Part shown: in pieces, positions 1 to 4,807 of the stretch
How positions within the stretch are numbered: the first letter of the stretch is position 1
How the letters are laid out: each line of letters starts with the position of its first letter
From: Caldora sp. SIO3E6
GTDB lineage: Bacteria; Cyanobacteriota; Cyanobacteriia; Cyanobacteriales; Coleofasciculaceae
DNA length: 6,024 nt
Direction of reading: 5' to 3'
NCBI GenBank assembly: GCA_010672185.1
Contig: JAAHHL010000471.1
Coordinates: 1 to 6,024 of the forward strand
The notes under the pieces: model-generated
What the model saw: only the letters and a program-made list of their open reading frames with translations
Databases searched by the model: none
What the model was told of the DNA's origin: nothing
Translations under genes and position numbers: made by a program

Positions 1-1
1 G

Positions 2-58
2 CTCAAAAACCTGGCATCAACCCGGGTAACCTTGGGGGATGCAGATGCCCAGAACTAG
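2..58 (+). CDS. Possible 3' end of a gene entering from the left edge
   Basis: The frame starting at base 2 is open to a TAG at 56-58 and would end in LASTRVTLGDADAQN. The frame starting at base 1 is also open, to a TAA at 61-63, so openness alone proves nothing over such a short stretch. I favour frame 2 only because its residue composition looks more protein-like. No family is recognised. Confidence 0.15.
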   Translation, partial: LKNLASTRVTLGDADAQN

Positions 59-78
59 GATAAATGCTGCATTCATTC

Positions 79-113
79 TTACTTATTACTTGTTACTTGT
101 TACTTGTTACTTA
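79..113. repeat. Heptamer tandem array TTACTTR (5 units)
   Basis: Five contiguous 7-bp units read TTACTTA, TTACTTG three times, then TTACTTA. The same unit in another phase (ACTTATT) forms the array at 5377-5404. This is the pattern of cyanobacterial short tandemly repeated repetitive (STRR) sequences. The last unit merges into the left arm of the hairpin at 110-147. Confidence 0.85.
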
Positions 114-147
114 TTCAGCAAGCCCTACTTAGGGTTGGCTGAATAAG
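110..147. repeat. Long imperfect inverted repeat
   Basis: Arms 110-126 and 131-147 pair over 17 positions around the four-base loop ACTT. Fifteen pairs are Watson-Crick, one is G-T (122/135) and one is an A-G mismatch (120/137). The outer arms read CTTATTCAGC and GCTGAATAAG. No T-run follows on either strand, so it is not a standard intrinsic terminator. It may be a dispersed repeat or a boundary element ahead of the 301-976 cassette. Confidence 0.7.
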
Positions 148-174
148 CACAGGGGAAGCTAGGGGAGAACAAGG

Positions 175-204
175 TTGGCACTGTGTCTCCATATCTGCTA
201 GTAT
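175..204 (+). promoter_or_regulatory. Candidate sigma-70-type promoter for the 301-976 cassette
   Basis: TTGGCA at 175-180 matches the -35 consensus at 5 of 6 positions. TAGTAT at 199-204 matches the -10 consensus at 4 of 6, with an 18-bp spacer. Transcription would start near 211, inside the TTCATG repeat cluster, which would suit repression by the small DNA-binding protein encoded just downstream. An overlapping TATAAA at 202-207 is an alternative -10, but its spacing would be 21 bp. Confidence 0.3.
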
Positions 205-210
205 AAATGC

Positions 211-258
211 ATTCATGAATTCATGCAAACATGAACACAACGATTCTTTAATTCATGC
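211..258. promoter_or_regulatory. Candidate operator: TTCATG/CATGAA repeat cluster
   Basis: A perfect 12-bp palindrome, CATGAATTCATG, lies at 214-225. The 9-mer AATTCATGC occurs at 218-226 and again at 250-258, exactly 32 bp apart, about three helical turns. ATTCATG also occurs at 211-217, and an inverted CATGAA at 230-235. Ribbon-helix-helix repressors usually bind clusters of short repeats in their own promoter, and the gene directly downstream encodes such a fold. That the protein binds here is inference. Confidence 0.4.
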
Positions 259-300
259 GACACTAGAGAGGTAAGTAAATTGCTATAACAACTGACAGAT

Positions 301-489
301 ATGGTTTCCAAGAGAGCTGACCCCAATTACCAACAGATTAGTGGGTACATCCTAAAAGAAATAGGAACTGAATTTAAAGTTGCCTGTACCCGTATGGGAG
401 TCAGCCACAGTGAGGGGTTAGAACAAGCAGTAACCTTGTGGCTTACTCAAAACACTCAACAAAGCGCAAAAAATAGAAAAAATGACTGA
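301..489 (+). CDS. Small ribbon-helix-helix (ParG/CopG-like) DNA-binding protein
   Basis: This 62-aa protein has the length and order of a ribbon-helix-helix repressor. A short strand lies around residues 10-18 (QQISGYIL), helix A at about 19-32 (KEIGTEFKVACTRM), a turn glycine at 33, and helix B at about 35-50 (SHSEGLEQAVTLWLTQ). The FKxACxRxGxS segment followed by VxxWLxxN resembles the C-terminal fold of ParG-type partition repressors, as I remember that family. It should act as a cytoplasmic dimer on DNA. The tail from 51 is polar and lysine-rich. An in-frame stop at 286-288 leaves ATG 301 as the first ATG; no good Shine-Dalgarno precedes it. The stop overlaps the next start by 8 bp, so the two genes are probably translationally coupled. 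No ParA ATPase is visible, so a role in partition is unproven; autoregulation is equally possible. Confidence 0.72.
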   Translation: MVSKRADPNYQQISGYILKEIGTEFKVACTRMGVSHSEGLEQAVTLWLTQNTQQSAKNRKND

Positions 490-976
490 TGAACAAATAG
501 CAGAAATAAGGCTGCACATCCAGGCACTTGAAGCCAGTGATCAAGATTTTGCTCGAAAAGCTAACACTCTGTTAGATGAAATTATTGTTAATGACCAAGC
601 TATAGAAAGTCTGACAAGAAATTTAAACGATTTTCTTACAGAATCAAGTAGAGATAGAGAAGCAGACAGCGAACGTATTGCTTTCAACGAAATGCGTCTA
701 GATGTATTTCGGGAGAGAATACTACTACAAGATGAACGCTTTAATACTGTACAGCAAAACATAGACAGAAATACCCAAAATATAGACAGAAATACTAGGG
801 ATATAGCTGACTTGCAATTACTTGCCACTCAAGTACTTCAGTCAGTCTCTGCGTTGAGGCAAGCTCAACAAATTTCTGTGCAACAGGCTGAAGCAGATCG
901 AGCTGTGATGGCGGAAATCTTGCAATATCTAAGGAATCAATATCCAGGCAATGGAAAAGGGGGAGCAAGTCAATGA
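482..976 (+). CDS. Coiled-coil protein with IxxNTxx heptads, function unknown
   Basis: This 164-aa protein is highly charged, has no signal peptide or membrane segment, and is probably cytoplasmic. A heptad register runs from about residue 66 to 125, with a positions I66, L73, I80, F87, I94, I101, I108, A115, V122 and d positions N69, F76, Q83, V90, N97, N104, L111, V118, L125. Residues 92-98 and 99-105 are identical heptads, QNIDRNT, encoded by a 21-bp direct repeat. IxxNTxx is known from trimeric coiled coils with asparagine at core d positions, so a parallel trimer is predicted. The C-terminus (155-164) is glycine-rich and flexible. The ATG overlaps the upstream ribbon-helix-helix gene, which implies co-expression and possibly a complex. 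I recognise no named family. The protein could be an effector, a scaffold, or a partner that modulates the DNA-binding protein. Confidence 0.7.
   Translation: MTDEQIAEIRLHIQALEASDQDFARKANTLLDEIIVNDQAIESLTRNLNDFLTESSRDREADSERIAFNEMRLDVFRERILLQDERFNTVQQNIDRNTQNIDRNTRDIADLQLLATQVLQSVSALRQAQQISVQQAEADRAVMAEILQYLRNQYPGNGKGGASQ
755..796 (+). repeat. In-frame 21-bp direct repeat encoding QNIDRNT twice
   Basis: Positions 755-775 and 776-796 differ at 2 of 21 bases, both silent, and both encode QNIDRNT. This is a recent or conserved duplication of exactly one coiled-coil heptad, so it keeps both the reading frame and the heptad register. Confidence 0.85.
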
Positions 977-992
977 GCAACACATTAGTAAA

Positions 993-1055
993 GCTCTTAA
1001 GAAACACTCTGGCTAATTGCTAATGGCTAATTGCTAATTGCTTTCAAGAAACAAG
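993..1055. repeat. Composite repeat module, copy 1
   Basis: The module starts with GCTCTTAAGAAACACTCTG (993-1011). Four heptamers follow: GCTAATT, GCTAATG, GCTAATT, GCTAATT (1012-1039). It ends with GCTTTCAAGAAACAAG (1040-1055). A second copy starts exactly 150 bp downstream. The left edge begins 17 bp after the stop codon of the coiled-coil gene. Confidence 0.85.
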
Positions 1056-1082
1056 GCAGGAGGCAGGAGGCAGGAGGCAGGA
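1055..1082. repeat. Heptamer tandem array GGCAGGA (4 units)
   Basis: Four perfect 7-bp units are followed by a degenerate GGGAAGA. The array is framed by a perfect 10-bp inverted repeat, AAGAAACAAG at 1046-1055 and CTTGTTTCTT at 1098-1107. Read cyclically the unit is GGAGGCA, related to the reverse complement of the TGCCYTC units at 3364-3398. Confidence 0.85.
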
Positions 1083-1118
1083 GGGAAGAGGATTTGGCTT
1101 GTTTCTTTCCTTCGTAGG

Positions 1119-1134
1119 GGGCGGTGCGCCGCCC
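1119..1134. repeat. GC-rich short hairpin
   Basis: GGGCGG at 1119-1124 pairs perfectly with CCGCCC at 1129-1134 around the loop TGCG. It lies between the two composite modules. No T-run follows on either strand, so it is more likely part of a dispersed GC-rich repeat than a terminator. Confidence 0.6.
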
Positions 1135-1142
1135 GTGGGGCG

Positions 1143-1219
1143 GCTCTTAAGAAACACTCTGGCTAATGGCTAATGGCTAATTGCTAATTGCTAATTGCTA
1201 ATTGCTTTCGAGAAACAAG
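1143..1219. repeat. Composite repeat module, copy 2
   Basis: This copy begins with the same GCTCTTAAGAAACACTCTG (1143-1161). Six heptamers follow, two GCTAATG then four GCTAATT (1162-1203). It closes with GCTTTCGAGAAACAAG (1204-1219), one base different from copy 1. Unit number therefore differs (6 against 4) while the flanks are conserved. It ends 44 bp before the stop codon of the histidine kinase, which is transcribed towards it. Confidence 0.85.
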
Positions 1220-1263
1220 TCAGAAGGCTCCAAATCCGGTTGAGAAACAGCCAATTGTTGTCA

Positions 1264-2607
1264 CTAATAGCCCTCTGGACGTAATTTAATAGTAAAGATA
1301 CTACCTTGACCCAATACACTCGAAAGTGTCAGGCTACCTTGATGTGCCTGAACAATTGCCTGGGCAATAGCTAAACCTAATCCAGCACCGCCTGAGCTTC
1401 TAGAGCGATCGCTACTAACTCGATAGAAGCGCTCAAAAATCCTTGTCTGTTCTTTGGGTGCAATTCCAATACCTGTATCTTGAATCTGAATCAAAGCCTG
1501 CTCTTCACTACTATCTAAGATAACTCGTATTTGACCACCAGGGGGGGTATATTGGATCGCATTAATTATTAAGTTAGATACCAAGCGATAAAGCTGCTCC
1601 TCATTACCTAAGACATTCAGTGGTGTATCTACCCTTACCTCGGAAGTCAATGTTACCTTGGCAGCAATTGCTAAGGCTGCTAATTCTTCTACTAAGTCAC
1701 TGATAATATCATTCAAGCAGCATAGTTGGTGTTGCACTGATAAAATTTGTCGCTCTAGACGGGCCAGCAGTAGCAAGTCAGCTACCAATTGGGTGAGCCG
1801 CCGATTTTGACGCTCGACGGTTCCCAGAATGTCCCTTGCTTCTGATGGAGACAGGTGAGGCATTCGCAAGGCTGATTCAACGGTAGCCCGAGTAGCAGCT
1901 AAAGGAGTACGCAACTCATGGGCAGCATCAGCGGTAAACTGTTGTATCTGCTGATAGGATTGGTAAATTGGTTGCATGGCGAATCTTGCTAGCCACCAAC
2001 TAGAGATACCTACTAAACCCATGGTTACAGGTAATCCTAGTACCAAAATCCATCGGATCACAGCAAGATAGTTGTCAAAATCTTGGAGAGAGCGCCCTAC
2101 TTGTAAGTATCCCCAGGGATAATTATCTTGGGTATGCAGGGAGATAGAAATTTGGTTGTATCGTTTACCAGTAGAATCTTTCAGGGTTTGCCATTGCTCG
2201 GTTCCTGATGTTTCCAGTAATCCCGGTGGCATAGTTCCCGCTACCCCCACCAACTGTTCTGAAAGATCCAATAAGCGCACATAATAGTTGCCTTGGTGAA
2301 TAGCGCTGAGAGTATGGCGCTCAAGATGGCTGTTGTTGCTCAGACAGGGATTGCCCGTTAAACAAATATCGGGTAAAAGTCGCTTGGCCTCAGGTTCAAA
2401 TTTTCCAGGCTGCTGTAGAATCGGCTCAATGCTATCATGCAATGTACCAGCAACAGACTTTAGCTCACGGTCAATAGTTACCCAATGAGCATGAGCGATC
2501 GCTTCGTATACTCCCAAGCCACATAGACTGAGAATTACTCCCATCACACCTGCATACCAACTAGCCAAGCGCCAGCGGGTTCGATTAAACAGTTCATTTT
2601 GATTCAT
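1264..2607 (-). CDS. rppB: RppB/NrsS-like sensor histidine kinase
   Basis: This 447-aa membrane histidine kinase should autophosphorylate and pass phosphate to the regulator encoded just upstream. TM1 lies at about residues 17-40, a periplasmic sensor domain at about 41-183, and TM2 at about 184-208. The phosphoacceptor motif AAHELRTPLAATRA has its histidine at 230. The ATPase domain follows: an N box (NLIINAIQYTPPGG), DTGIGIAP, FERFYR and GAGLGLAI. The sensor contains a cysteine pair, C82 and C88 (ICLTGNPC). I chose the ATG at 2607, which begins MNQNELFNRTRWRLASWYAG, because it matches the N-terminus remembered for RppB and gives a 14-bp overlap with the regulator. The upstream ATG at 2649 would add 14 residues and a 56-bp overlap. 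No strong Shine-Dalgarno is visible, so translational coupling is likely. Synechocystis RppB (NrsS) senses nickel and affects redox responses; the ligand here is unknown. Confidence 0.9.
   Translation of the reverse strand: MNQNELFNRTRWRLASWYAGVMGVILSLCGLGVYEAIAHAHWVTIDRELKSVAGTLHDSIEPILQQPGKFEPEAKRLLPDICLTGNPCLSNNSHLERHTLSAIHQGNYYVRLLDLSEQLVGVAGTMPPGLLETSGTEQWQTLKDSTGKRYNQISISLHTQDNYPWGYLQVGRSLQDFDNYLAVIRWILVLGLPVTMGLVGISSWWLARFAMQPIYQSYQQIQQFTADAAHELRTPLAATRATVESALRMPHLSPSEARDILGTVERQNRRLTQLVADLLLLARLERQILSVQHQLCCLNDIISDLVEELAALAIAAKVTLTSEVRVDTPLNVLGNEEQLYRLVSNLIINAIQYTPPGGQIRVILDSSEEQALIQIQDTGIGIAPKEQTRIFERFYRVSSDRSRSSGGAGLGLAIAQAIVQAHQGSLTLSSVLGQGSIFTIKLRPEGY
1405..1412. repeat. HIP1 octamer
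   Basis: This is a perfect GCGATCGC inside the histidine kinase gene. The octamer is strongly over-represented in many cyanobacterial genomes and supports that origin. Confidence 0.8.
2495..2502. repeat. HIP1 octamer
   Basis: This is a second perfect GCGATCGC, in the part of the kinase gene that encodes the end of the first membrane segment. With the copy at 1405 it is the main short-word hint of a cyanobacterial genome. Confidence 0.8.
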
Positions 2608-3298
2608 CGGTTGGCTGGAAACGATACCCCATGCCATGCACGGTTTCAATTAAACCCAAGCAGCCTGAATCTGCTAATTTGCGCCGTAACAGCCGCATTT
2701 GAGCTGCCACGACATTACTCAGGGGTTCAGCACCGATTTCCCACAACTGATTGAGAATTTGGTCACGGGTGATAATCTGGTGCGGGTGTTTCATAAAGTA
2801 CTCTAACAGCTGGAATTCTTTAGTTGTCAGGGGAATCAGCTGTTGCTCCCCGGATGATTTCTGCCAATAAACTGTGTAGGTGCTGTAATCTAAAGTTAGG
2901 TTTCCTACCTGAAGTTGTTGAGGTTGAAGCTGAGGGGAACGTCGTTGCAAGGCTCTTAACCGTGCTAGGAGTTCTGCCATACCAAACGGCTTTACCAGAT
3001 AATCATCTGCTCCTGCATCTAATCCAGCTACCTTATCCTCCATCCTGTCTTTGGCTGTCAGCATCAAAATCGGCAGTGGATTCTTCTTAGCACGCAACCG
3101 TTGACATAACTCTAATCCTGATATTCCTGGCAGCAACCAGTCAATAATTGCCAGAGTATATTGTGCCCACTGATTTGCCAAACAGTCCCAGGCTTGATTA
3201 CCATCTAGCACCCAGTCAACTATATACTTTTCTTGATTGAGAGTTTGCTTGATTGCAGCGCCTAAATCTGGTTCGTCTTCAACTAGGATAATTCTCAT
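2594..3298 (-). CDS. rppA: RppA/NrsR-like OmpR-family response regulator
   Basis: This 234-aa cytoplasmic transcription factor has the normal full length for an OmpR/PhoB regulator. The receiver domain covers about 1-115, with acidic pocket E7/D8, phosphoacceptor D53 (AIIDWLLPG), T81 and K103 (LVKPF). The winged-helix DNA-binding domain covers about 130-230 and includes LTTKEFQLLEYFMKHP, the recognition region SNVVAAQMRLLRRKL, and the wing HGMGYRF. SNVVAAQMRLLRRKL and the DWLLPGISGLELCQ segment closely resemble Synechocystis RppA (NrsR), as I remember it. It is the first gene of a two-gene operon and its stop overlaps the kinase start by 14 bp. The likely targets are the metal-efflux genes on the same strand upstream. 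No convincing Shine-Dalgarno precedes the ATG; the protein start (MRIILVEDE) is nonetheless secure from the family. Confidence 0.93.
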   Translation of the reverse strand: MRIILVEDEPDLGAAIKQTLNQEKYIVDWVLDGNQAWDCLANQWAQYTLAIIDWLLPGISGLELCQRLRAKKNPLPILMLTAKDRMEDKVAGLDAGADDYLVKPFGMAELLARLRALQRRSPQLQPQQLQVGNLTLDYSTYTVYWQKSSGEQQLIPLTTKEFQLLEYFMKHPHQIITRDQILNQLWEIGAEPLSNVVAAQMRLLRRKLADSGCLGLIETVHGMGYRFQPTDESK

Positions 3299-3363
3299 AA
3301 TATAGCAGTACGCACTAAGGTTAGGACAACTCTTACTTCTAAAACCTTGTTAGAGTCAACTTT

Positions 3364-3398
3364 TGCCTTCTGCCCTCTGCCCTCTGCCTTCTGCCTTG
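3364..3398. repeat. Heptamer tandem array TGCCYTY (5 units)
   Basis: Five 7-bp units read TGCCTTC, TGCCCTC, TGCCCTC, TGCCTTC, TGCCTTG. A small palindromic patch follows, GCGC-GTA-GCGC (3399-3409 region). The array lies 66 bp upstream of the response regulator start. It is the inverted relative of the GGCAGGA array downstream of the kinase. Confidence 0.85.
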
Positions 3399-3458
3399 CG
3401 CGTAGCGCTATATCATCTTAGCTTTTAGCTTTATTTTTTCCTCCACTTAAACTCCATC

Positions 3459-3653
3459 ATGGCTATCCCAGAACTCGAACAACAACTCTTACAACTTTCG
3501 CTCAACGATAAACTGTATATTATCCAACTGCTCGCCCAAAGCCTTACCGCACCTAATCACAAAACCAACCCAGACGAACCCAGTAAACTCTCAGAGTTTT
3601 TCCGTCAATCTCCTCTAACTGAATTCAGCGAAGAGCTGGACTTTAGGTGTTAG
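3459..3653 (+). CDS. Small antitoxin-like protein, apparently orphan and short at the C-terminus
   Basis: This 64-aa protein begins MAIPELEQQLLQLSLNDKLYIIQLLAQSL, a helical start typical of small cyanobacterial addiction-module antitoxins. A proline- and polar-rich linker and LSEFFRQSPL follow. In relatives I remember, a basic RDRSLPR-type tail follows the acidic ELD segment. Here the reading ends EELDFRC at a TAG, and no other frame restores that tail. No toxin gene follows: the next gene is convergent and ends at 3699, 45 bp away. No Shine-Dalgarno precedes the ATG; the sequence before it is T- and C-rich. It may be a remnant of a type II toxin-antitoxin pair or a free-standing small protein. 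Function is uncertain. Confidence 0.5.
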   Translation: MAIPELEQQLLQLSLNDKLYIIQLLAQSLTAPNHKTNPDEPSKLSEFFRQSPLTEFSEELDFRC

Positions 3654-3698
3654 GTATTAGTATCTTGACACACAAGAGAAGGTGTCGTACTTGAGTTT

Positions 3699-4589
3699 CT
3701 ACTGAACATCTAACCAGAAGTCAGCGGTGACAATTTTGCCATTGCGATTAAACTGACCCCAAGCTTTGTATTTTCCTGATTCTGGAAAGCTAGTCACAAA
3801 ATGAACCTGTCCATCTGAAGTATCTTTGAGAGCATGGGCATGAATATAGTCTGCTCTGGTTAAAGGAGATGAATTTTTGACAATTACTAAATGTCCTAGT
3901 TCTCCTAAGTAAGGCTGCAAGTCATCAACAGCTTGATTATTTGCCTTATCTTTTAAATTAAACATTATCGTGACTTCTTCCTCAGCTTTGAGCGTAGGTT
4001 GCGATAAGGTAAGTTCAACCTCAGTATCATCAAAAGTTTTAGAGCGGTTTAGGTCAACTTCCGGCGTAGCTGGACTGTTTCCTGAAACTTCGGCTTGCAA
4101 TACTGAGACTTGTTCATTTTGCCCGGAAGGTTTGTAATCACTAAACAATGTATAATTTCCTGGTTGAGGAAAAGTTGCTTCAACTTGAAAGCGTCCATTT
4201 TCTTTGTAGTCAGGATGAATGTGGTCGTAAAATTGGAGGTCATCACTGACTACAATCAAGTGCATGATTTTTTCTTGAAAAATTTCAAAATCAGCAACCG
4301 CTTTGCCCTCTGAGTCTTGAATATCAATCATTAAAGCAGCTGGTTCATTGGGTTTAATTTCCGCTGGAGCCATTAGTGTAGCCTGGGTAGTGACTGAGTT
4401 TTCGGTTGTGCCATGATTGTGGCTGCCGTGATGGTGCTCAGAGGAATTATCTGATGCTGTATGCTCATCACCATGACCTTTTGTGTGTTCTGTTTGAGCA
4501 GATGTGTCTCCAGATGTTGGTGGTTGTGAGCAGCTTTGAACTAAGAATAAGCTGGAAGCGATAAAGAATGCGCTAACTAAATGATTCAT
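3699..4589 (-). CDS. His-rich lipoprotein with two related metal-binding-like domains
   Basis: This 296-aa protein is a predicted lipoprotein. Hydrophobic segment 4-18 is followed by the lipobox-like LVQSC, with C20 as the lipidated residue. Residues 34-60 form a flexible linker with eight histidines, including HHH. Two related beta-rich domains follow, at about 68-169 and 180-296. Each has an HL[IV]-V segment (H110, H233), a His-x-His pair (H123/H125, H250/H252) and a T/S-FP-x-x-G-x-Y segment. Such domains often accompany copper, silver or zinc efflux genes; a periplasmic metal-binding role is inference. I chose ATG 4589 because GAGG lies six bases upstream (4596-4599) and the signal peptide starts there. 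The longer reading to 4661 would add 24 residues that run into the inverted repeat at 4629-4694. The gene is co-oriented with the smaller lipoprotein and the RND pump. Confidence 0.78.
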   Translation of the reverse strand: MNHLVSAFFIASSLFLVQSCSQPPTSGDTSAQTEHTKGHGDEHTASDNSSEHHHGSHNHGTTENSVTTQATLMAPAEIKPNEPAALMIDIQDSEGKAVADFEIFQEKIMHLIVVSDDLQFYDHIHPDYKENGRFQVEATFPQPGNYTLFSDYKPSGQNEQVSVLQAEVSGNSPATPEVDLNRSKTFDDTEVELTLSQPTLKAEEEVTIMFNLKDKANNQAVDDLQPYLGELGHLVIVKNSSPLTRADYIHAHALKDTSDGQVHFVTSFPESGKYKAWGQFNRNGKIVTADFWLDVQ

Positions 4590-4595
4590 GGAAAA

Positions 4596-4599
4596 CCTC
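4596..4599 (-). promoter_or_regulatory. Shine-Dalgarno site that decides the His-rich lipoprotein start
   Basis: On the minus strand the sequence reads GAGGTTTTCCATG, a GAGG core six bases before the ATG at 4589. The in-frame ATG at 4661 lies inside a dispersed inverted repeat region and is followed by residues that do not look like a signal peptide, so 4589 is preferred. Confidence 0.65.
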
Positions 4600-4628
4600 G
4601 CTACTAATTTGAATGTAAAAAACAGTAG

Positions 4629-4694
4629 GGGCGAAGCATTTGGGCGACAATTTAAGTACATATACCCAAATATAACTATCCAAATGCTTCGCCC
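4629..4694. repeat. Perfect 15-bp inverted repeat between the two lipoprotein genes
   Basis: GGGCGAAGCATTTGG at 4629-4643 is the exact reverse complement of 4680-4694, with a 36-bp AT-rich interior. An alternative 7-bp pairing exists between ATTTGGG (4638-4644) and CCCAAAT (4665-4671). On the minus strand the stem is followed after six bases by six T residues (4622-4617). It may be a miniature dispersed repeat that also serves as a terminator or attenuator between the two genes. Confidence 0.75.
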
Positions 4695-4777
4695 AAACCC
4701 CTTGCAGCCAAATGTATTTCTTATGTTCCTCTATAGTAATAAGTTAATTGTTACTTGGTAATTACCTAACACCTACT

Positions 4778-4794
4778 ACTGGCAGGATGCCAGT
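4778..4794. repeat. Short perfect hairpin downstream of the small lipoprotein gene
   Basis: ACTGGCA at 4778-4784 pairs perfectly with TGCCAGT at 4788-4794 around a three-base loop. It lies 14 bp past the stop codon of the 158-aa lipoprotein gene in its direction of transcription. No T-run follows, so it may stabilise the mRNA 3' end or be a dispersed cyanobacterial repeat; a weak terminator is possible. Confidence 0.55.
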
Positions 4795-4807
4795 TCCACC
4801 TACCACT

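Noticed and set aside
541..1007. Minus-strand open frames opposite the coiled-coil gene (541-828 and 795-1007)
   Set aside because: They are serine- and leucine-rich reflections of a coherent plus-strand coiled-coil gene, with no domain and no ribosome-binding site. The second runs into repeats.
1119..1134. GC hairpin as an intrinsic terminator of the kinase operon or the coiled-coil gene
   Set aside because: No T-run follows on either strand, and it lies well beyond both stop codons among repeats.
1012..1203. CRISPR array
   Set aside because: The repeats are 7-bp units in direct contact with no spacers. They are STRR-type arrays.
2824..3090. Plus-strand open frame opposite the response regulator
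   Set aside because: It lies antisense to conserved receiver and linker codons and has no recognisable features.
3330..3359. Promoter for the response regulator with TTGACT at 3354-3359 (minus strand)
   Set aside because: The -35 is good, but the best -10 at 18-bp spacing (TAAGAG) matches only 3 of 6 positions, and the imperfect CTAA/TTAG symmetry in the spacer is too weak to call a MerR-type operator.
3667..3686. Hairpin GACAC/GTGTC as a terminator for the His-rich lipoprotein gene
   Set aside because: The stem is only 5 bp with a 10-base loop and no T-run.
4049..4313. Open frames at 4049-4246 (minus) and 4110-4313 (plus) within the His-rich lipoprotein
   Set aside because: Both are out-of-frame or antisense to a protein with a clear signal peptide and domain repeat.
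4590..4661. N-terminal extension of the His-rich lipoprotein starting at the ATG at 4661
   Set aside because: The extra 24 residues enter the inverted repeat, and the Shine-Dalgarno and signal peptide both point to 4589.
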